DNA from: Arthonia radiata
Taxonomy: Eukaryota > Ascomycota > Arthoniomycetes > Arthoniales > Arthoniaceae
Reading direction: 5' to 3'
DNA: 64,000 nucleotides
Assembly: GCA_002989075.1 (NCBI GenBank)
Contig: PSQN01000001.1
Span: 1,347,392-1,411,391, forward strand
The notes below the pieces were generated by a model. It was not told where the DNA came from. It ran no database searches and saw only the letters and a list, made by a program, of their open reading frames with translations. A program made the position numbers and the translations under genes. Shown piece by piece: positions 33,471 through 45,584 of this stretch (position 1 is its first letter; each line of letters starts with the position of its first letter).

Positions 33471-34605
33471 AGGATTGAGGAACAGAAGGGCTTCAGTAAT
33501 GAGTGGCTCTTGACAACGACGCTGCTGACACAGTAACAGGCAGAGGAGAGGCTGTTTTGCAGGCAGAGTAGGAAAAGACTGGGGAATATGTTCCAAGTGT
33601 GCGTACGCTTAGGTCAGCAGCAAAGAGATTGAAGACGTGGAAGAGATGCAAGAGAAGTGGTGGAGGCAATCAAAGTGGTGATGAAGCCCATCAGTTTGTT
33701 TGATTGAGATTACCTTCCACCAGATGAGGGGGTCCCTCACTGCACCGCAGCAATCAGCGGTGTTTACTTCGTCCTCACTTCTCCAGACGGGACCAGAAGT
33801 GAGATGAAGATTGAAACCATCGCCTTACCTCGCTCCACAGGCTTGCTGCTACACATCAAGGCAAGTACCAGAGCATCCACATATTACGCTCTATTGCCGC
33901 GAGACTGATACCAGGCAGCCGACGCGCTGGCATCGTCCCACAGGACTTCGTTTGAGACTTGAACAAACTTCAGAAGCGGCTGTGCTAACATCTTTCTGCT
34001 AGTTAAGTTAAGAGCGTCCACACCTTCCCATCTGCAGCATTCAAGGCAGCCCTCACTATTCAAATGGCTGGCAAAGACTCGCGCATTCAATTTTGAAATT
34101 AACATTCGCCAGGGCGACTGCTGTGTTACTAGGCTCAACTGTAACTGATGCGCGCGTGTACAGCAGCAGCCGCACGTTCTCTTTGCTGTAATAATATAGC
34201 GCCCAGCGAGCAGCGAGCTGGCGTTGCTTCTAGGAAGATGGACTAGAGTTTGAAAACGTCGAGGTGGCTGCTCTCTAGAATGGCTTATGCCGACTTTCTG
34301 TCTTTAGGTAAGTCTTGAGCATCCTCGCATTGGATTCTATAACTTTTATGATCCTTTTGGTGGACCGTCTGCCGGCGCCGCTCCAGAACAAGCAACTCAA
34401 ATGTTGTTGTGACTCGTGTAAATGCTGCGCAGAAACATTTATGCAGATATTTCTCTTCGTTTCGTCTACTCCAGAATAATGAGACGCCCCGTCTCTGTCT
34501 ATGTTGCCTAGACGTATGGCTTCAAGACACGCTTGCTTCGTTACGGCAAGATCTTTGAGCCACCACGCTGCCCCAATCGCACTGGAAATCGCACTCCTGT
34601 CCAGT
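33471..34605. other. Intergenic between rhodopsin-domain gene and F-box-like remnant
   Basis: No supportable gene. A minus-strand frame at 34275-34667 is open for 130 codons but has no recognisable content and does not join the neighbouring F-box-like frame by a plausible intron. Confidence 0.4.
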
Positions 34606-34905
34606 TCATAGAAATGGCCTGGTGCGGTCATCGGAGTCTGATTCGGCGGGATCGCAGATGAGTTCAATCACATAAGAGCCTAGCAGAGCGCCATTAAGTA
34701 TGCGCAGATGAAGTCTGCAAGCTTCTCTGGTACTTCTGTTCCCGAATGTAACGCGACGATAGCGACGTCTCAGCTCAGGGTGATGTACCAAGTCCTCCAC
34801 ACAGAGCGCATGGAGTGTCGTGCTTGCCAAAGCCAGATGCAGGAGGTGAGGCAGGTACAGATGCTGGATGGTGTTCGTCCACGCCTCAGGCGGAGAACGT
34901 GGCAT
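34606..34905 (-). CDS. F-box-like short protein or remnant
   Basis: A 99-codon frame from ATG 34905. It resembles the start of fungal F-box proteins: PPEAWTNTIQHLYLPHLLHLALASTTLHAL, then RRYRRVTFGNRSTREACRLH and LRILNGALLGSYVIEL, as in the F-box plus first repeat of fungal families. Proteins of this kind are usually 350-500 aa, so this is either a truncated relic or a gene whose later exons I could not find. Confidence in expression is low. Confidence 0.35.
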   Translation of the reverse strand: MPRSPPEAWTNTIQHLYLPHLLHLALASTTLHALCVEDLVHHPELRRRYRRVTFGNRSTREACRLHLRILNGALLGSYVIELICDPAESDSDDRTRPFL

Positions 34906-35060
34906 TCTGTAGAGCTGCTCACATCATGGTGCGGCTTTCGAATGGAAGAGTAATTCTGGTATGTATTTGTCATTTGATAGCGTGAGAGACTGCTGGAGCC
35001 TTGCGGCAGGTCAATTATCGCACTACTGACGAAGCGGCTTGCTGGTCAGAAAAGCTTGTG

Positions 35061-36733
35061 TTACCTGGATGGGCCCATCTCTTGCTGCCCTTTGGTGCCT
35101 GCTGCTTTGTATTGGCCTCCTGCGAACACGACTCCCATGGCCTGTTCTAATATGTCCAAACCTTGCTTGATCTGAGCATCTTCGATGATCAAAGGTGGCA
35201 CAAGCCGCAAAGTATTGCTTCCGCATGTGATCACCAACAGACCTCTCTCCCTAGCTGCGCTCACAATGGCTGCAGCCGGCTCGCCTTCTTTCTTTTCGCC
35301 CTCCCCCCATGGCTCTAATTGCACCCCGAGCATGAGGCCTCGTCCTCTGACCTCTCGTATTCGTCCAGGAAACTGCTTCGCTAGCACGGACAGTCGCTTG
35401 CAGAACATGCCCTCTTTCCTGCTCACGTCTGCCAATAGCACCTCGTCCGAGAGACGACCGACTAGATGATGTGCTACCCTCGCAGCGAGTGGGTTCCCAC
35501 CAAATGTAGTACCATGGTCACCTGTGACGATGACATCGGCGACGCGATCGGTAACCACAGTTGCGCCTACGGGATAGCCATTGCCCAGTGCTTTTGCGGT
35601 GGTCAGTACGTCTGGATGGGGTGCATCCCCAGCTGCATTGCTAGCATGCGCCCAGAAGCTACCTGTCCGGCCCATGCCGCATTGAATTTCATCAAAGATG
35701 AGCAGCGCATTGTGCTCGTCGCACTTCCTTCTCAACATCTGCAGAAACTCGGTTGAAGCTACGTTGACGCCGCCCTCACCTTGGATCGGCTCAATGAGGA
35801 CACCGCATGTCTCGTCTGTGATCATCCGTTCGGCTTCCTCGAGATTGTTCAACGTCGCATATTCGAAACCCGGTACCATGGGCGCGAACGGCTTCTGATA
35901 CTTAGGATTCGGCGTCGCAGACAGTGCTCCCATTGTGCGCCCGTGAAAGCTGCCATTGAAGGTGAGTACCTTAGTCTTCTTGCCTGACTGATCTTTCGCG
36001 TATCCCCACTTGCGAGCAAACTTGATTGCCGCTTCGTTCGCTTCTGACCCGCTGTTGCAGACAAAGACTTTTGCAGCATCCCGCATCCCACCCATCTGTT
36101 TTGTCCGTTCTACAAGCCGTTGGCTCAGCAAGCCCGTCCACGCGTTGTGGTATAGATTGCTCGAATGGAGGAGCGTGGCAGACTGAGAAGAGATGATGCG
36201 TGTGACTTCCGGATCACAGTGGCCGAGGGCGTTGACTGCTATGCCTGCGGTGAAGTCCAGATATGCGCGGTTCTCAACATCGTAGAGAAGGCATCCATCA
36301 CCTTTTACCATCACTAGGGGCGGCCTAACGTAGGTTGATACCATGTACGGTGCGGTTGCGGATGTGAGTTGCGCTGTCTGAGAGTCTGATGGAGGATCGG
36401 GGGTTGGTAGACTTGCTTCATTCTGGAGACGTGTCCTTGTCAGTGATGGGGACACACCGAAGCATTGAAAGAATAACCAACCTGTATCTGATTGAGGTAT
36501 TCGGGAGGCAGGCTGGAAGCCTGGAGTGGTGCACTCTGTGCTGCCGTTGCCGCATGTCGGCGGTGCGTATTTGGCAGATGATGAGGCCCCGGTCCTGTAG
36601 AATTTCTTTGATTCGGCGATCTATTCGAGAATGCTGAGAGAGCATAACTCGACGCTGTGCTTGGGCATGACACTAAATTGTGAGGTCGAACCGTCAATGA
36701 GCTCAGACGTCGAGAAGCAGATTTTGCGGCCAT
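35061..36733 (-). CDS. ARG8: Acetylornithine aminotransferase, mitochondrial
   Basis: PLP enzyme of arginine synthesis (N-acetylglutamate semialdehyde to N-acetylornithine). Two exons, 36733-36482 and 36422-35061, with a 59-nt phase-0 intron, give 537 aa. Exon 1 is a Ser/Arg/His-rich presequence (MAAKSASRRLSSLTVRPHN...), fitting mitochondrial import. The class-III aminotransferase core has FTAGIAVNALGHCDP, VCNSGSEANEAAIKFAR, FNGSFHGRTMGALSAT, IEPIQGEGGVN and LLIFDEIQCGMGRTG. The PLP-binding Lys361 sits in TTAKALGNGYPVGA and GTTFGGNPLAA follows. The C-terminus is somewhat longer than the yeast protein, with a Gly/Lys-rich end. Confidence 0.95.
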
Positions 36734-38089
36734 TGCGAGGTGTGCCTACGGCCTCACTGCGTGAACCTACAGGGAGACGAGACAACGGCCGGTGTAGGTG
36801 AGGTTATGGGTACAGCGCAAGAATCATGGGGTCTACAATGCTCGTTTGAACACTTCACAATGCGTCATCTGGTCGACATGAGGGCGTGCAAAACGTTAGC
36901 GCCAAAATTGATCAGTCTCGGTCTTCGCAACAACTCAGCCCGGGAGATAAAAACCATTGGAAGAGCAGGCATCACCTGACGGCCAGAGCGTTACTCCACT
37001 ACGGCTTACTCCCACAATGAGAACCAGCGGCACGGAGTCAGAGTGAGCACAAACAAATGCTTTGCCATTGGAGTCAGAGAGGCCTGCCGAGGATGCTGTA
37101 AAGATGAAACACAAATATGCACAAGACGTTGAGGCTGTGAAGATGTTGAGGGTTGAGAGCGCCGAGTGCCGACGCGAACAAAGACCAAAATAGCAAGATG
37201 AGCAGATTCGCAGATGCCTGCATCTCTGGTGTTGTCGATAATTTGCTGCGTCTATTGGTCTGACAGGCCTTCTCCTACACACCGCTAGATTCCATTGCCG
37301 CCCGCAGTTCATCTCATGCTGATTCCCTCGTCAGCCGTCAATTATACCACGATCAAGCTGTCATAGATCACATATCAGATTGTGTCTCATGGCATAGTCG
37401 AAAGCTTCCTTTTCCGCGAGCTCGACCTCATATTTCCTAGATTCTCCCATTTACGGCAACAGATCCTGCACCGACAGCATTGAAGCCATTGACTCGAAAT
37501 CCGGGGCGGAGCCAAGCTTTGGAAATGAGACGCGGCTCGCGAATCGCCCTCCAGCCCGTGCGCCCAGATGATCGTGAAATGACCAACCCCCCTTTCAACA
37601 CGCGCTCAGCCCTGACATGCCCTCAACTGGCAGAAGCGGATCTCACGGCCTCCGAACAGGATGACAGCCCTGGTAAGCGCCGGATCTGGGGCCTCGATGG
37701 GCGTTGTTTTGAGCCTCGTGATGGCCGCATGGTTGCATCTGATTGATCGACAATGCCCTCTACCAACCTTTTGCGGGACACGGGAGTCTGCCTCGCTACG
37801 AAAAAGAACCATTCCTAGCAACGCCCTTCTCCTTAGCTCGCAATTCGTATGCATGCCCGGCACGCGTAAGCTTGAAACCCTAGTCCGGTCGTTCACAGTG
37901 ACATTGCAGCGCCACGATAGTTCAACTTTAGGTAGGCTAGCACCAATAGCCTCCGCTCGCATACCACAGCATGCCAGTGTATAAGACCATCAAGAGGCCC
38001 CATTGACGACCTATCCCGCGGCCCTTGCTCTTCACACAGTCTTTCATTCACACTTCTAATACAGTACTGTCTTCGGACACTTAATCAAT
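36734..38089. promoter_or_regulatory. Divergent upstream region ARG8 / GH30 glucanase
   Basis: 1.36 kb between divergent start codons with no supportable gene. Frames at 36.9-37.3 kb (minus) and 37.48-37.98 kb (both strands) have no recognisable content. Confidence 0.45.
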
Positions 38090-39662
38090 ATGTTGCTCAA
38101 GAATCTTGCTCTCCTCGCTGGCCAGGCCGCCAGCATCACTGCCTTTCCCGGTCTCGACAGACGTGCTGGCTCTGCTTCCGCTGTCGCTTCTTCTAACGAT
38201 GGGAAATACAAGCTCAGCGATTTCACCGCGCCCGTCTCCGTAAGTCCCTGGGTTTTGCGGCAACACATGTAGAGCATGAGGTCTACCAAAATACCTCTGT
38301 CGGCCCCTCATACGACAACTGCAAAGCTCTCAAGATTCGGTATGCTGACATGGGTTGATATAGGGCAATGGAAACGCAAACGGTGCTTCAACATGGAAGC
38401 TCACCGTGGACGACACAAGCGCTGGCTACCGACAAAAAGTGAAGGGCTTTGGCGCTGCCATCACAGATGCCACCGTCAAGACCTTCGATTCTCTTTCCTC
38501 TGGCAAGAGATCGCAACTTCTCCAGGACCTCTTCTCCAAGGACAGCGGACTCGGCTTCAACCTCATGCGCAACACTATCGCCTCAAGCGATCTTTCAGCC
38601 AATGTCTACTCCTACGACGACAGTGATGCCCAAGGCAAGGACGAGTCACTTCCTGGCTTCGGTCTTGGTGACAGCGGCAACGCGATGGCTCAACTTATTA
38701 GCGACATCAAGGGCGTAGCAGGCGATTTTACGCTCCTCAGTTCGGCCTGGAGCGCACCTGGCTGGATGAAGCTGAACGGCGTTACATCCGGCACCACCCA
38801 AAACAACAACCTGGATCCCAGCCACCGTGATGCTCTCGCGAACTATTTCGTCAAGTACATTCAGACCTTCAACAAGCTTGGTGCCAACGTTGATGCCATC
38901 ACCATCCAGAACGAGCCCCTCAACAGCCAGGACGGGTACCCCACCATGTACGTCTTCGCCGACGAGTCCGCCAGTATCATCAACGACAACGTTGGTCCGG
39001 CGTTGAAGAACGCTGGTCTGAACACCCAAGTCTGGGCCTACGACCACAACACCGATCAACCCGACTACCCACAGACCGTCATCGACGGCGCTGGTAGCTA
39101 CGTCAAGACCGTCGCATGGCACTGCTACGCCCCAAACAACAACTGGGGTGTGCTTTCCGACTTCCACAACAAAAACCCCAATGTCGACCAAGTCATGACC
39201 GAGTGCTGGACCTCATCCCAGACCGGCTGGAACCAGGCTGCTGACTTCACCATGGGCCCTCTGCAGAATTGGGCGTCCGGCGCCATGGCATGGACACTGG
39301 GCACTGACAGCAACTTCGGACCTCACCTGGCTGGCGGCTGCACTACTTGCCGCGGTCTTGTCACTATCGACGGCGACAACTACAGCCCCCAGATCGACTA
39401 CTACATGATGGGTCAATTCAGCAAATTCATGAAGAAGGGTGCGCAAGTGCTCGATGTGAGCGGCAACTACGACCTGGGCAGCGGCAAGGTCGAGTCCGTC
39501 GCGTCGTTGAACGCCGACGGCTCAAGGACGGTGGTCATCGAGAACACCTTCAACAACGAGGTGTACCTCACGCTGACGATGAAGAGCGGCGACACGTGGA
39601 GCGGCCCGCTGTACGCGCAGAGTGTTGTGACTTGGCTGCTGCCCAAGGCTGGTGGGTACTGA
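38090..39662 (+). CDS. Secreted glycoside hydrolase family 30, endo-beta-1,6-glucanase type
   Basis: Predicted extracellular beta-1,6-glucan hydrolase acting on fungal cell wall. Exons 38090-38239 and 38364-39662 (124-nt intron, phase 0) give 482 aa. Residues 1-19 form a signal peptide (MLLKNLALLAGQAASITAF). A dibasic RR near residue 24 could be a propeptide site. GH30 landmarks are KGFGAAITDA, NLMRNTIASSDLS, LLSSAWSAPGWMK, the acid/base Glu234 in ITIQNEPLNS and the nucleophile Glu330 in VMTECWTSS, then GAMAWTLGTD and GLVTIDG. Both catalytic acids are present. Closest by memory to Neurospora/Trichoderma beta-1,6-glucanases. A glucosylceramidase role is less likely. Confidence 0.92.
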
Positions 39663-40248
39663 CGCTGTTACGGTAATACTTCGATTCTTGATCTACATAC
39701 TTCGTTTAAATTTCGACCTCTTGAAAGGTCCTCTTGAGCAACACATGTGGTCTTTATGCAACCTTTGCTGCGATTTTTCTGTGAAGCCCAATAACACCTC
39801 GTTATGAACATCCTTCCTTTCCTCCATTCCTGCCGTTTTGCCGGAGCCGAGGAGTCTCGCTTTCGTAAGGTCGGACTTTTATATCGCCGATTTTCACATG
39901 TCAGACCTGACAAATTGATCATGCACATGTGACACTACTGTTCAGCACTCCATTCTCCGACGTAGCCTTCGCCGCCATGGCCGTTTCTCTATGTCTCTCG
40001 CCGCTGGTACACGCGGCTCCACATTCTTATCCCACTTACAGTAACGCCTGTGACTGCCGACCCCAGTGCCTCGCTGGTCGAGCTCCCTTTGTCAGTACGA
40101 GCCTGTCGTCTGATCTGATCATCCCTCCCTTTCCGGACTCCCTAAAATACCATGTCGTGCCGATACTGGCTGAAAGACTTGCTTCTGATAATTAGACATG
40201 CTTGGTAAGTGAAATAACATTGATTTGTGGAAGATCCAACTTACAGGA
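39663..40248. other. Intergenic between GH30 and alpha/beta hydrolase genes
   Basis: About 590 bp, no supportable gene. A plus-strand 88-codon frame at 39929 has a hydrophobic start but lacks a convincing start context or homology. Confidence 0.4.
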
Positions 40249-42771
40249 ATGCTAGATCACGTCCTTGGGAGACCAAGCGTAACGGTTCGAAAATGGCAAG
40301 TCCTCACAGCGGTGGTGGCATGGATACTGTATATTCTTCGGTAAGTGTATCAAGAGATTTATTCGAAGCTCGAGATTCGAGGCTGACCGAATCACAGAGG
40401 CAATCGTCACGGCCCTCCAGGCGTCCGCCGAATATCCACCCTCCTCACACGACGCCTCTCAGCATGGCAGACGGTCGTCCTTGTAGGCATTGTCCACTAC
40501 ATCCTCCGTAATCTAGGCAAATTGTTGGGACTCGAGTGTCCTGAGCCTCTTGCCAACCTCTACGAGCCGGCATACTTTCGCGCAACATGGGCTACCACAG
40601 CCCTCGACGCTGGCTTCTGGACAGCCATGCCTATTCGCAGAAAATGGCTAGCCCACATCTCTAGCATACTCTTCACGGGTTACTACCTGATCAACGCTGA
40701 GCAAGCCGACGAAAAAGTCCGCCTAGTCCGTAGCGTCATTACTGTCGAGCATCTACGCAACTCATGGAACAAGACACTCTTCAACCCCATACTTAAGCTA
40801 TCCACCTGGCTCCTCCGTCCGCGCACAATGCGCTATGCACCTCGCGAGATCCGCATACCACGATCCCACGGCTCGAAGTACAAAGACCCCGTACTTGGCT
40901 GGCTGTATTTCGACGGACCGATCACGGCACTGAAGAGACAAACAAAGCTGATATTGAACATCCCAGGCGGCGGTTTCGTGGCGATGAGCCCACGCACCCA
41001 CGACGACTCACTCATGTCCTGGGCCGCAAAGACAGGCATCCCCATCCTCAGTCTCGACTACCGCAAAGCCCCCGAACACCCCTACCCTTACGCCCTCCAC
41101 GAATGCTTCGACGTCTACCGTCAACTCATCCTCTCCCGCGGCCGCTGCGCCGGTCTTTTCACAGCCTCCGCACCCCAAATCGTCATCTCCGGCGACTCCG
41201 CTGGCGGCAACCTCGCAGCCGGCCTCACACTCATGATCCTCAACTCCTCCTCTCCAACTCGCCAACCACCACCCACCCCACTTCCCCACCGGAAACACAC
41301 AGAGAACCTCCCACCCCCCAGCGGCCTCATCCTCATCTACCCCTGCCTCGACGTCAACATCGGCAACTGGATGACCGACGAGCAAATGTCCCTCATCCGC
41401 GACAAGGCCTCCCGCGGGACGAACCACCGCGTCCTCCGCCGCAAGAAATCCGTGTACATGCGCACAGCCAACACGCCGTACGCATCCGACGCCTCGTCCT
41501 CGCCTTCACCATCGCGCTCGCCTTCCCCACCACCCTACCCAGACGTGGACTCCGACGAAGACATCCCCCAACCGCACCTCAACCTCCTGCGCCCGTCACC
41601 CTCCAACCCAGATGACTTCTCCCCCGCCGCCCGCCGCAAATTCAAAACCCCCATCGCTGTCCCCTCCATGCTCTCGTATTTCTCCGACCGCGTCCTCACG
41701 CCCGAAATGATGCGCGCGATGATCATTCTGTACATCGGGCAGCGGCGGAAACCTGATTTCAGCACTGATTACTATCTCTCTCCAGTACTAGCGCCAGAGG
41801 AGCTACTCGCCCGCTTTCCGCGGACGCATTTCTTGACGGGCGAGAGAGACCCGCTGGTAGATGACACGTGCGTCATGGCCGGACGGTTACGGAGGGCCAA
41901 AGGCGGAGACGTAAGCGAAGACGTGAAGGTCGAGTTGATACCCGGTGTAAGCCACGGGTTCATGCAGATGGCGGCGTTGTATCCGAAGGCGTGGTTTTAC
42001 ATCGATCTGGTGGCGGGGTGGTACGACGAGCTGTTCCGCGCGGCGGATCGCGACGAGTTGAATGAACTGTATCCGGTTTCCCCGGCGGTCGTGCGGGATT
42101 CGCGGATGAGGGAGTCACCGCCGTTGAGGATGGAGGCGTTGGAGAGGCATGATGTGGAGATGGCTAAGGCGAATGGGAATGGGAATGGGCATGCGTTGAA
42201 TGGGATAGCGGGAAGAGTGAATGGCGAGGCGAATGGAGTGGATGGTGGGTCAGCGAGTGGTGTGAATGGGGAGGCGAATGGGGCTGACGGTGGGTTCGAG
42301 GAAGGCAGGAAGAGACATCATCACCGCACGCCTACCGCTGCAACCAACACCTCTGAAGACTCCGACGCGGGCCTTGAGATCAAAATGAAGCCGTTGACAT
42401 CCTCACTGCACGGCAACGGCTCCGCTCGAAAACCTCGGCGCAAGGACTCAAATTCGCCTACGAAGCCGAAGAAAAGCAGACGGAAGTCGTATGAGAACGG
42501 TCGACATAGGTCCAATCACGAAGTTGACGCCGAAAGCAAGGACGCCGGGGATGTCAAAGGCCTGCTTGCGCTGGATGGTGCAGATGACGAACACAATGAG
42601 ATTAACGAACTCGAAGGCGGCGAAGAAAACACAGAAGCCGCATCAAAAATCCAAAGTCCCTTCGCGCGCGAACACCCAATCAGCAGAGGCAGCACCTGGG
42701 ATCTGAAGAGGGAGCCGCGGCGGCGGAGCACGAAGAGCTCGAGCACGTTGAGGGGGACGGATGAGGAATAG
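40249..42771 (+). CDS. Membrane-anchored alpha/beta hydrolase (HSL/arylacetamide deacetylase-like)
   Basis: Predicted ER or lipid-droplet esterase/lipase. Exons 40249-40340 and 40398-42771 (57-nt intron) give 821 aa. Two hydrophobic stretches near the N-terminus, VLTAVVAWILYIL and VVLVGIVHYIL, probably anchor it. The catalytic domain has the oxyanion motif NIPGGGFVAMSP (Pro where HGGG is usual), LDYRKAPEHPYPYAL, nucleophile Ser298 in ISGDSAGGNLAAGL, the acid in LTGERDPLVDD and the base in PGVSHGFMQM. A Ser/Pro-rich insert (YASDASSSPSPSRSPSPPP) interrupts it. The C-terminal roughly 230 residues are disordered: tandem NG-x-ANG repeats, a His/Arg patch and Ser/Lys/Arg-rich segments ending RGTDEE. 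Substrate unknown. Confidence 0.87.
42165..42300 (+). repeat. In-frame repeats encoding Asn-Gly-rich tail
   Basis: Imperfect short repeats of GGGAATG and GGCGAATGG(G/A)GT type inside the hydrolase gene. They encode NGNGNGHALNG, RVNGEANGVDGG and GVNGEANGADGG. The two longer units are near duplicates, a sign of slippage or unequal exchange. Confidence 0.7.
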
Positions 42772-43326
42772 GAGTACCAGAAGCAGCAGCAGGCGGAGTC
42801 AACGTTTAGTGTCGCTAATAACCGAGATGCATGAGTGACGAGGCCGGACGGTGGGTGTTTGGAGATGGATTGGGAACGCATTGTTTTTGAGCATGGTGGA
42901 ATGGGTAGAGTGTATAGACTCGGTTTGAGGATCATTGTTAGGACTGGTATCAGTTGATATCATTTTTGAGACTTTATAAGTCCTATGGATTTTTGATTCC
43001 GCTCGTGTTATTCATTATCCGTCGTCAGTCAATATAAACGATGGGGCATGCGTGTAGTCATAGCCCACCCAGCACTCCGAAAGCCGCTCACGCGTATGCT
43101 TTGCTCGTGCAGTCATCTGTGACCTCCCTTCACAGCTCTCGCTCCTTGTTCGTCGTCGACAGCCAGCTGCTCATAGTCGCAGCGGCGCCGCGAGCATCCC
43201 AGCATAACCCGATTGGCGGCACCTCACTATCGCGCAGACCAAGCCAGCTATCCCTCCCCTCTGCTCCACTGTCGCTCTTTAAACCCGGGTATCGTAGCGT
43301 CGTCATACTCCTCCCTCCCCTGCCCG
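42772..43326. other. Convergent intergenic region
   Basis: Lies between the hydrolase and gamma-tubulin stop codons. Contains no supportable gene; plus-strand frames at 43.04-43.54 kb overlap the gamma-tubulin 3' end on the opposite strand. Confidence 0.5.
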
Positions 43327-44919
43327 CTACGCCACACCCTCCTCCCTCCCCTCCCCCCCACCCAAATAATCCGCCCGTTCCGCGCCCTCATACTCCCCAA
43401 TCAACTCCATAACACAAGCCCTCGCCTCATCAAACTCGCCAAACCCCTCCTCGAAAATCCTCTCCTTCTTGTAATTCTCCAGAAACGCGTTCCGCTTCCT
43501 CAGTCTATCGTACTGGCTCACGATCCTCCTGAATAATGCCGCGACGCTCGTGTGGTTCGCCAGCATGAGTCCAGAGACTTTATGCTGGTTCTTCAAATAC
43601 GGGCTGGGCTTCGTCAACGCGACCTGGATACTCGCCGGGCCCCAGGGGATGAACGCGGCGAGTTTCCGCTCCCGGATGCGTAAAAGCGATTTGTGCACGT
43701 CCGTGGGATCGACGTCGGAGCCGCGGATGATGGAGAGGATGGACATGTACACGCTTTCTCTCCGGGGCGCCACGGAGACCATGCGCGATTTCGGCTGCAG
43801 GAGGCGGCGCATCACGTCTAGCACTGTAGTCTTCCGGACGACGGTGGCGGCGTCGGCGTCGGCGGTGAAGGGCGTGTACGACGTCATGAGGAAGTGTGCG
43901 CGCGGGGTGGGGATGAGCGAGGCGAGCATGGAGACGAGGTCGTTGTGCATGTACCCCGGGTAGCGCAGCGTGGTGGTGGCGGCGGACATGACGGTGGCGA
44001 CGAGCTGGTTTGTCTGCGCGAAGGAGGGTGTGGGGGTCTGGAGGTGTGAGGACGCGATGGCGTTGAGGGCCTTGTTGTCGAGGACGACGGTGGCGTCGGC
44101 GTGTTGGGTGAGGCGGCGGAGGGAGAGGAGCGAGTTGTAGGGATGGACGACGACGTCCCCGCCGTCCTCAGGGAAGATTGAGTAGGTTTGGACCAGCTTC
44201 TTTGGGTACCGGTCGCAGAGGCGTTCGAGCAGGAAGGAGCCGAGGCCGCTGCCGGTGCCCCCGGCGATGGAGTGGAGGAGCATGAAGCCTTCGAGGGAGT
44301 CGCTGCCGTCGGCTTCCCGGTCGATCATGTCGAGGATTTCGTCTTGCACGGATTCGGCTTGGCTGTAGCCGGCGGCCCAGTTGTTGCCGGCGCCGGTGCC
44401 GGCGGGCGGGACGAAGAAGTTCTCGGGGTTGTAGATTGCGCGGTAGGGGCCTGAGCGGATGGACTGGATGACGCGGGGTTCGAGGTCGAGGAGGACGGTG
44501 CGGGGGATGTAGCGGGTGTCGTCGGACTGTGTTGAGGTGTCAGTGAGTGCTATGAGGTTCAGATCGGCTGGTCAAGGTAGCAATCTGCAGAAGCAGCCGA
44601 CGTGCTGTGAGCGCATACCTGGTAAAAGAAAACATCCTTGCGGTCGCCGCCTTCGGTCGCAAAGGGTTCCAGCTGGCCTGTGGGAGAGATGCCGTGTTCG
44701 AGACAGAGCTGCTGCCAGAACTGCGAGCCAACTGGGTGCAACTTGTCAGTCCGCGGAATTATGCGACTTGAGGTGAAGATATTGAGGAACGATGTGGGAT
44801 TCCGACGTGGTACACACCGCTGTTGCCGCATTGGCCAGCCTGCAGAGTGATGATCTCTCTCGAGGGAAATCAGCACAGACAAGCTCGCTTCATCACCATA
44901 TTTCTGCTTACCTGGGCAT
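43327..44919 (-). CDS. Gamma-tubulin
   Basis: Microtubule nucleator of the spindle pole body (mipA/TUB4 class). Four exons, 44919-44912, 44858-44818, 44731-44619 and 44526-43327, give 453 aa, the normal length. Exon 1 is only 8 nt (ATGCCCAG) and is needed to produce the universal [16 protein letters not shown] start. The exon 2 frame has a stop upstream and no ATG, and the 53-nt intron has clean GTAAGC and CTCGAG borders. Tubulin motifs are [20 protein letters not shown], the GTP loop [33 protein letters not shown] and [14 protein letters not shown]. The C-terminal tail is acidic and Gly-rich. Confidence 0.95.
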
Positions 44920-45584
44920 TCTCGATGCTTACGAGCGACTCTCTCCCCTCATGAAATTCACGGCTTCGTTGCGTGGGAAGACGCGTCGCGGGCACGCGTC
45001 GAGATTTCAGGGTTGTATAACCCTGTAGAGAGTATATCAAACTCTCTGGGCCCTCACCTACGGCTTGAGTAAGAACTACGTGTCAAGCGGACGATTCGAT
45101 GATCAGATTGGGCAGGCTCATACTTCTGAACAAGGCCATTATCTGGAATATCTGCTGCTCCTTGTACAGCTTGCTCCGAACACCGGTTATGCCTCACATC
45201 GATTATCAGTCGACACGAGATGGACGCGTCCAATGCGATGCTTGAACCCTGTGGATCTTGCGAGATACACTGGTACCTTTTAGAATCACTATGACCATCA
45301 GAGTCCTATGTCGCAGCTCTGCCGTCCTAGGAGTAAGTAAATGGGTATGTATTCTTCAAGAGCAAAATAGCCGACGAACACTTGTTCTCGAAGAGCAGTA
45401 AAGCAGACTCAAAAGCCAACGAACAACTGTCACGGACGTAGCCCCTTTTTCAAAAGCACCTCATGTAATTCATCCTCCGCGCACCTCCGGCGTTACCCTT
45501 CCATCCAACTAGCTTTTCCCCTTTTCCACCATCGCCAACACCCTCGTCCAAGCCCTGAGCCAACGCACGGCTCTTCAAGCAACC
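44920..45584. promoter_or_regulatory. Divergent region gamma-tubulin / unknown gene
   Basis: 665 bp without a supportable gene. Presumed promoters for both flanking genes. No motif assigned. Confidence 0.4.

Noticed and set aside
34275-34667. 130-codon frame as the second half of the F-box-like gene
   Set aside because: No intron joins the two frames in phase, and the content does not resemble F-box protein repeats.
39929-40195. Small secreted protein frame between the GH30 and hydrolase genes
   Set aside because: The hydrophobic start is weak, the frame lacks an ATG at its beginning and no splice-supported extension was found.
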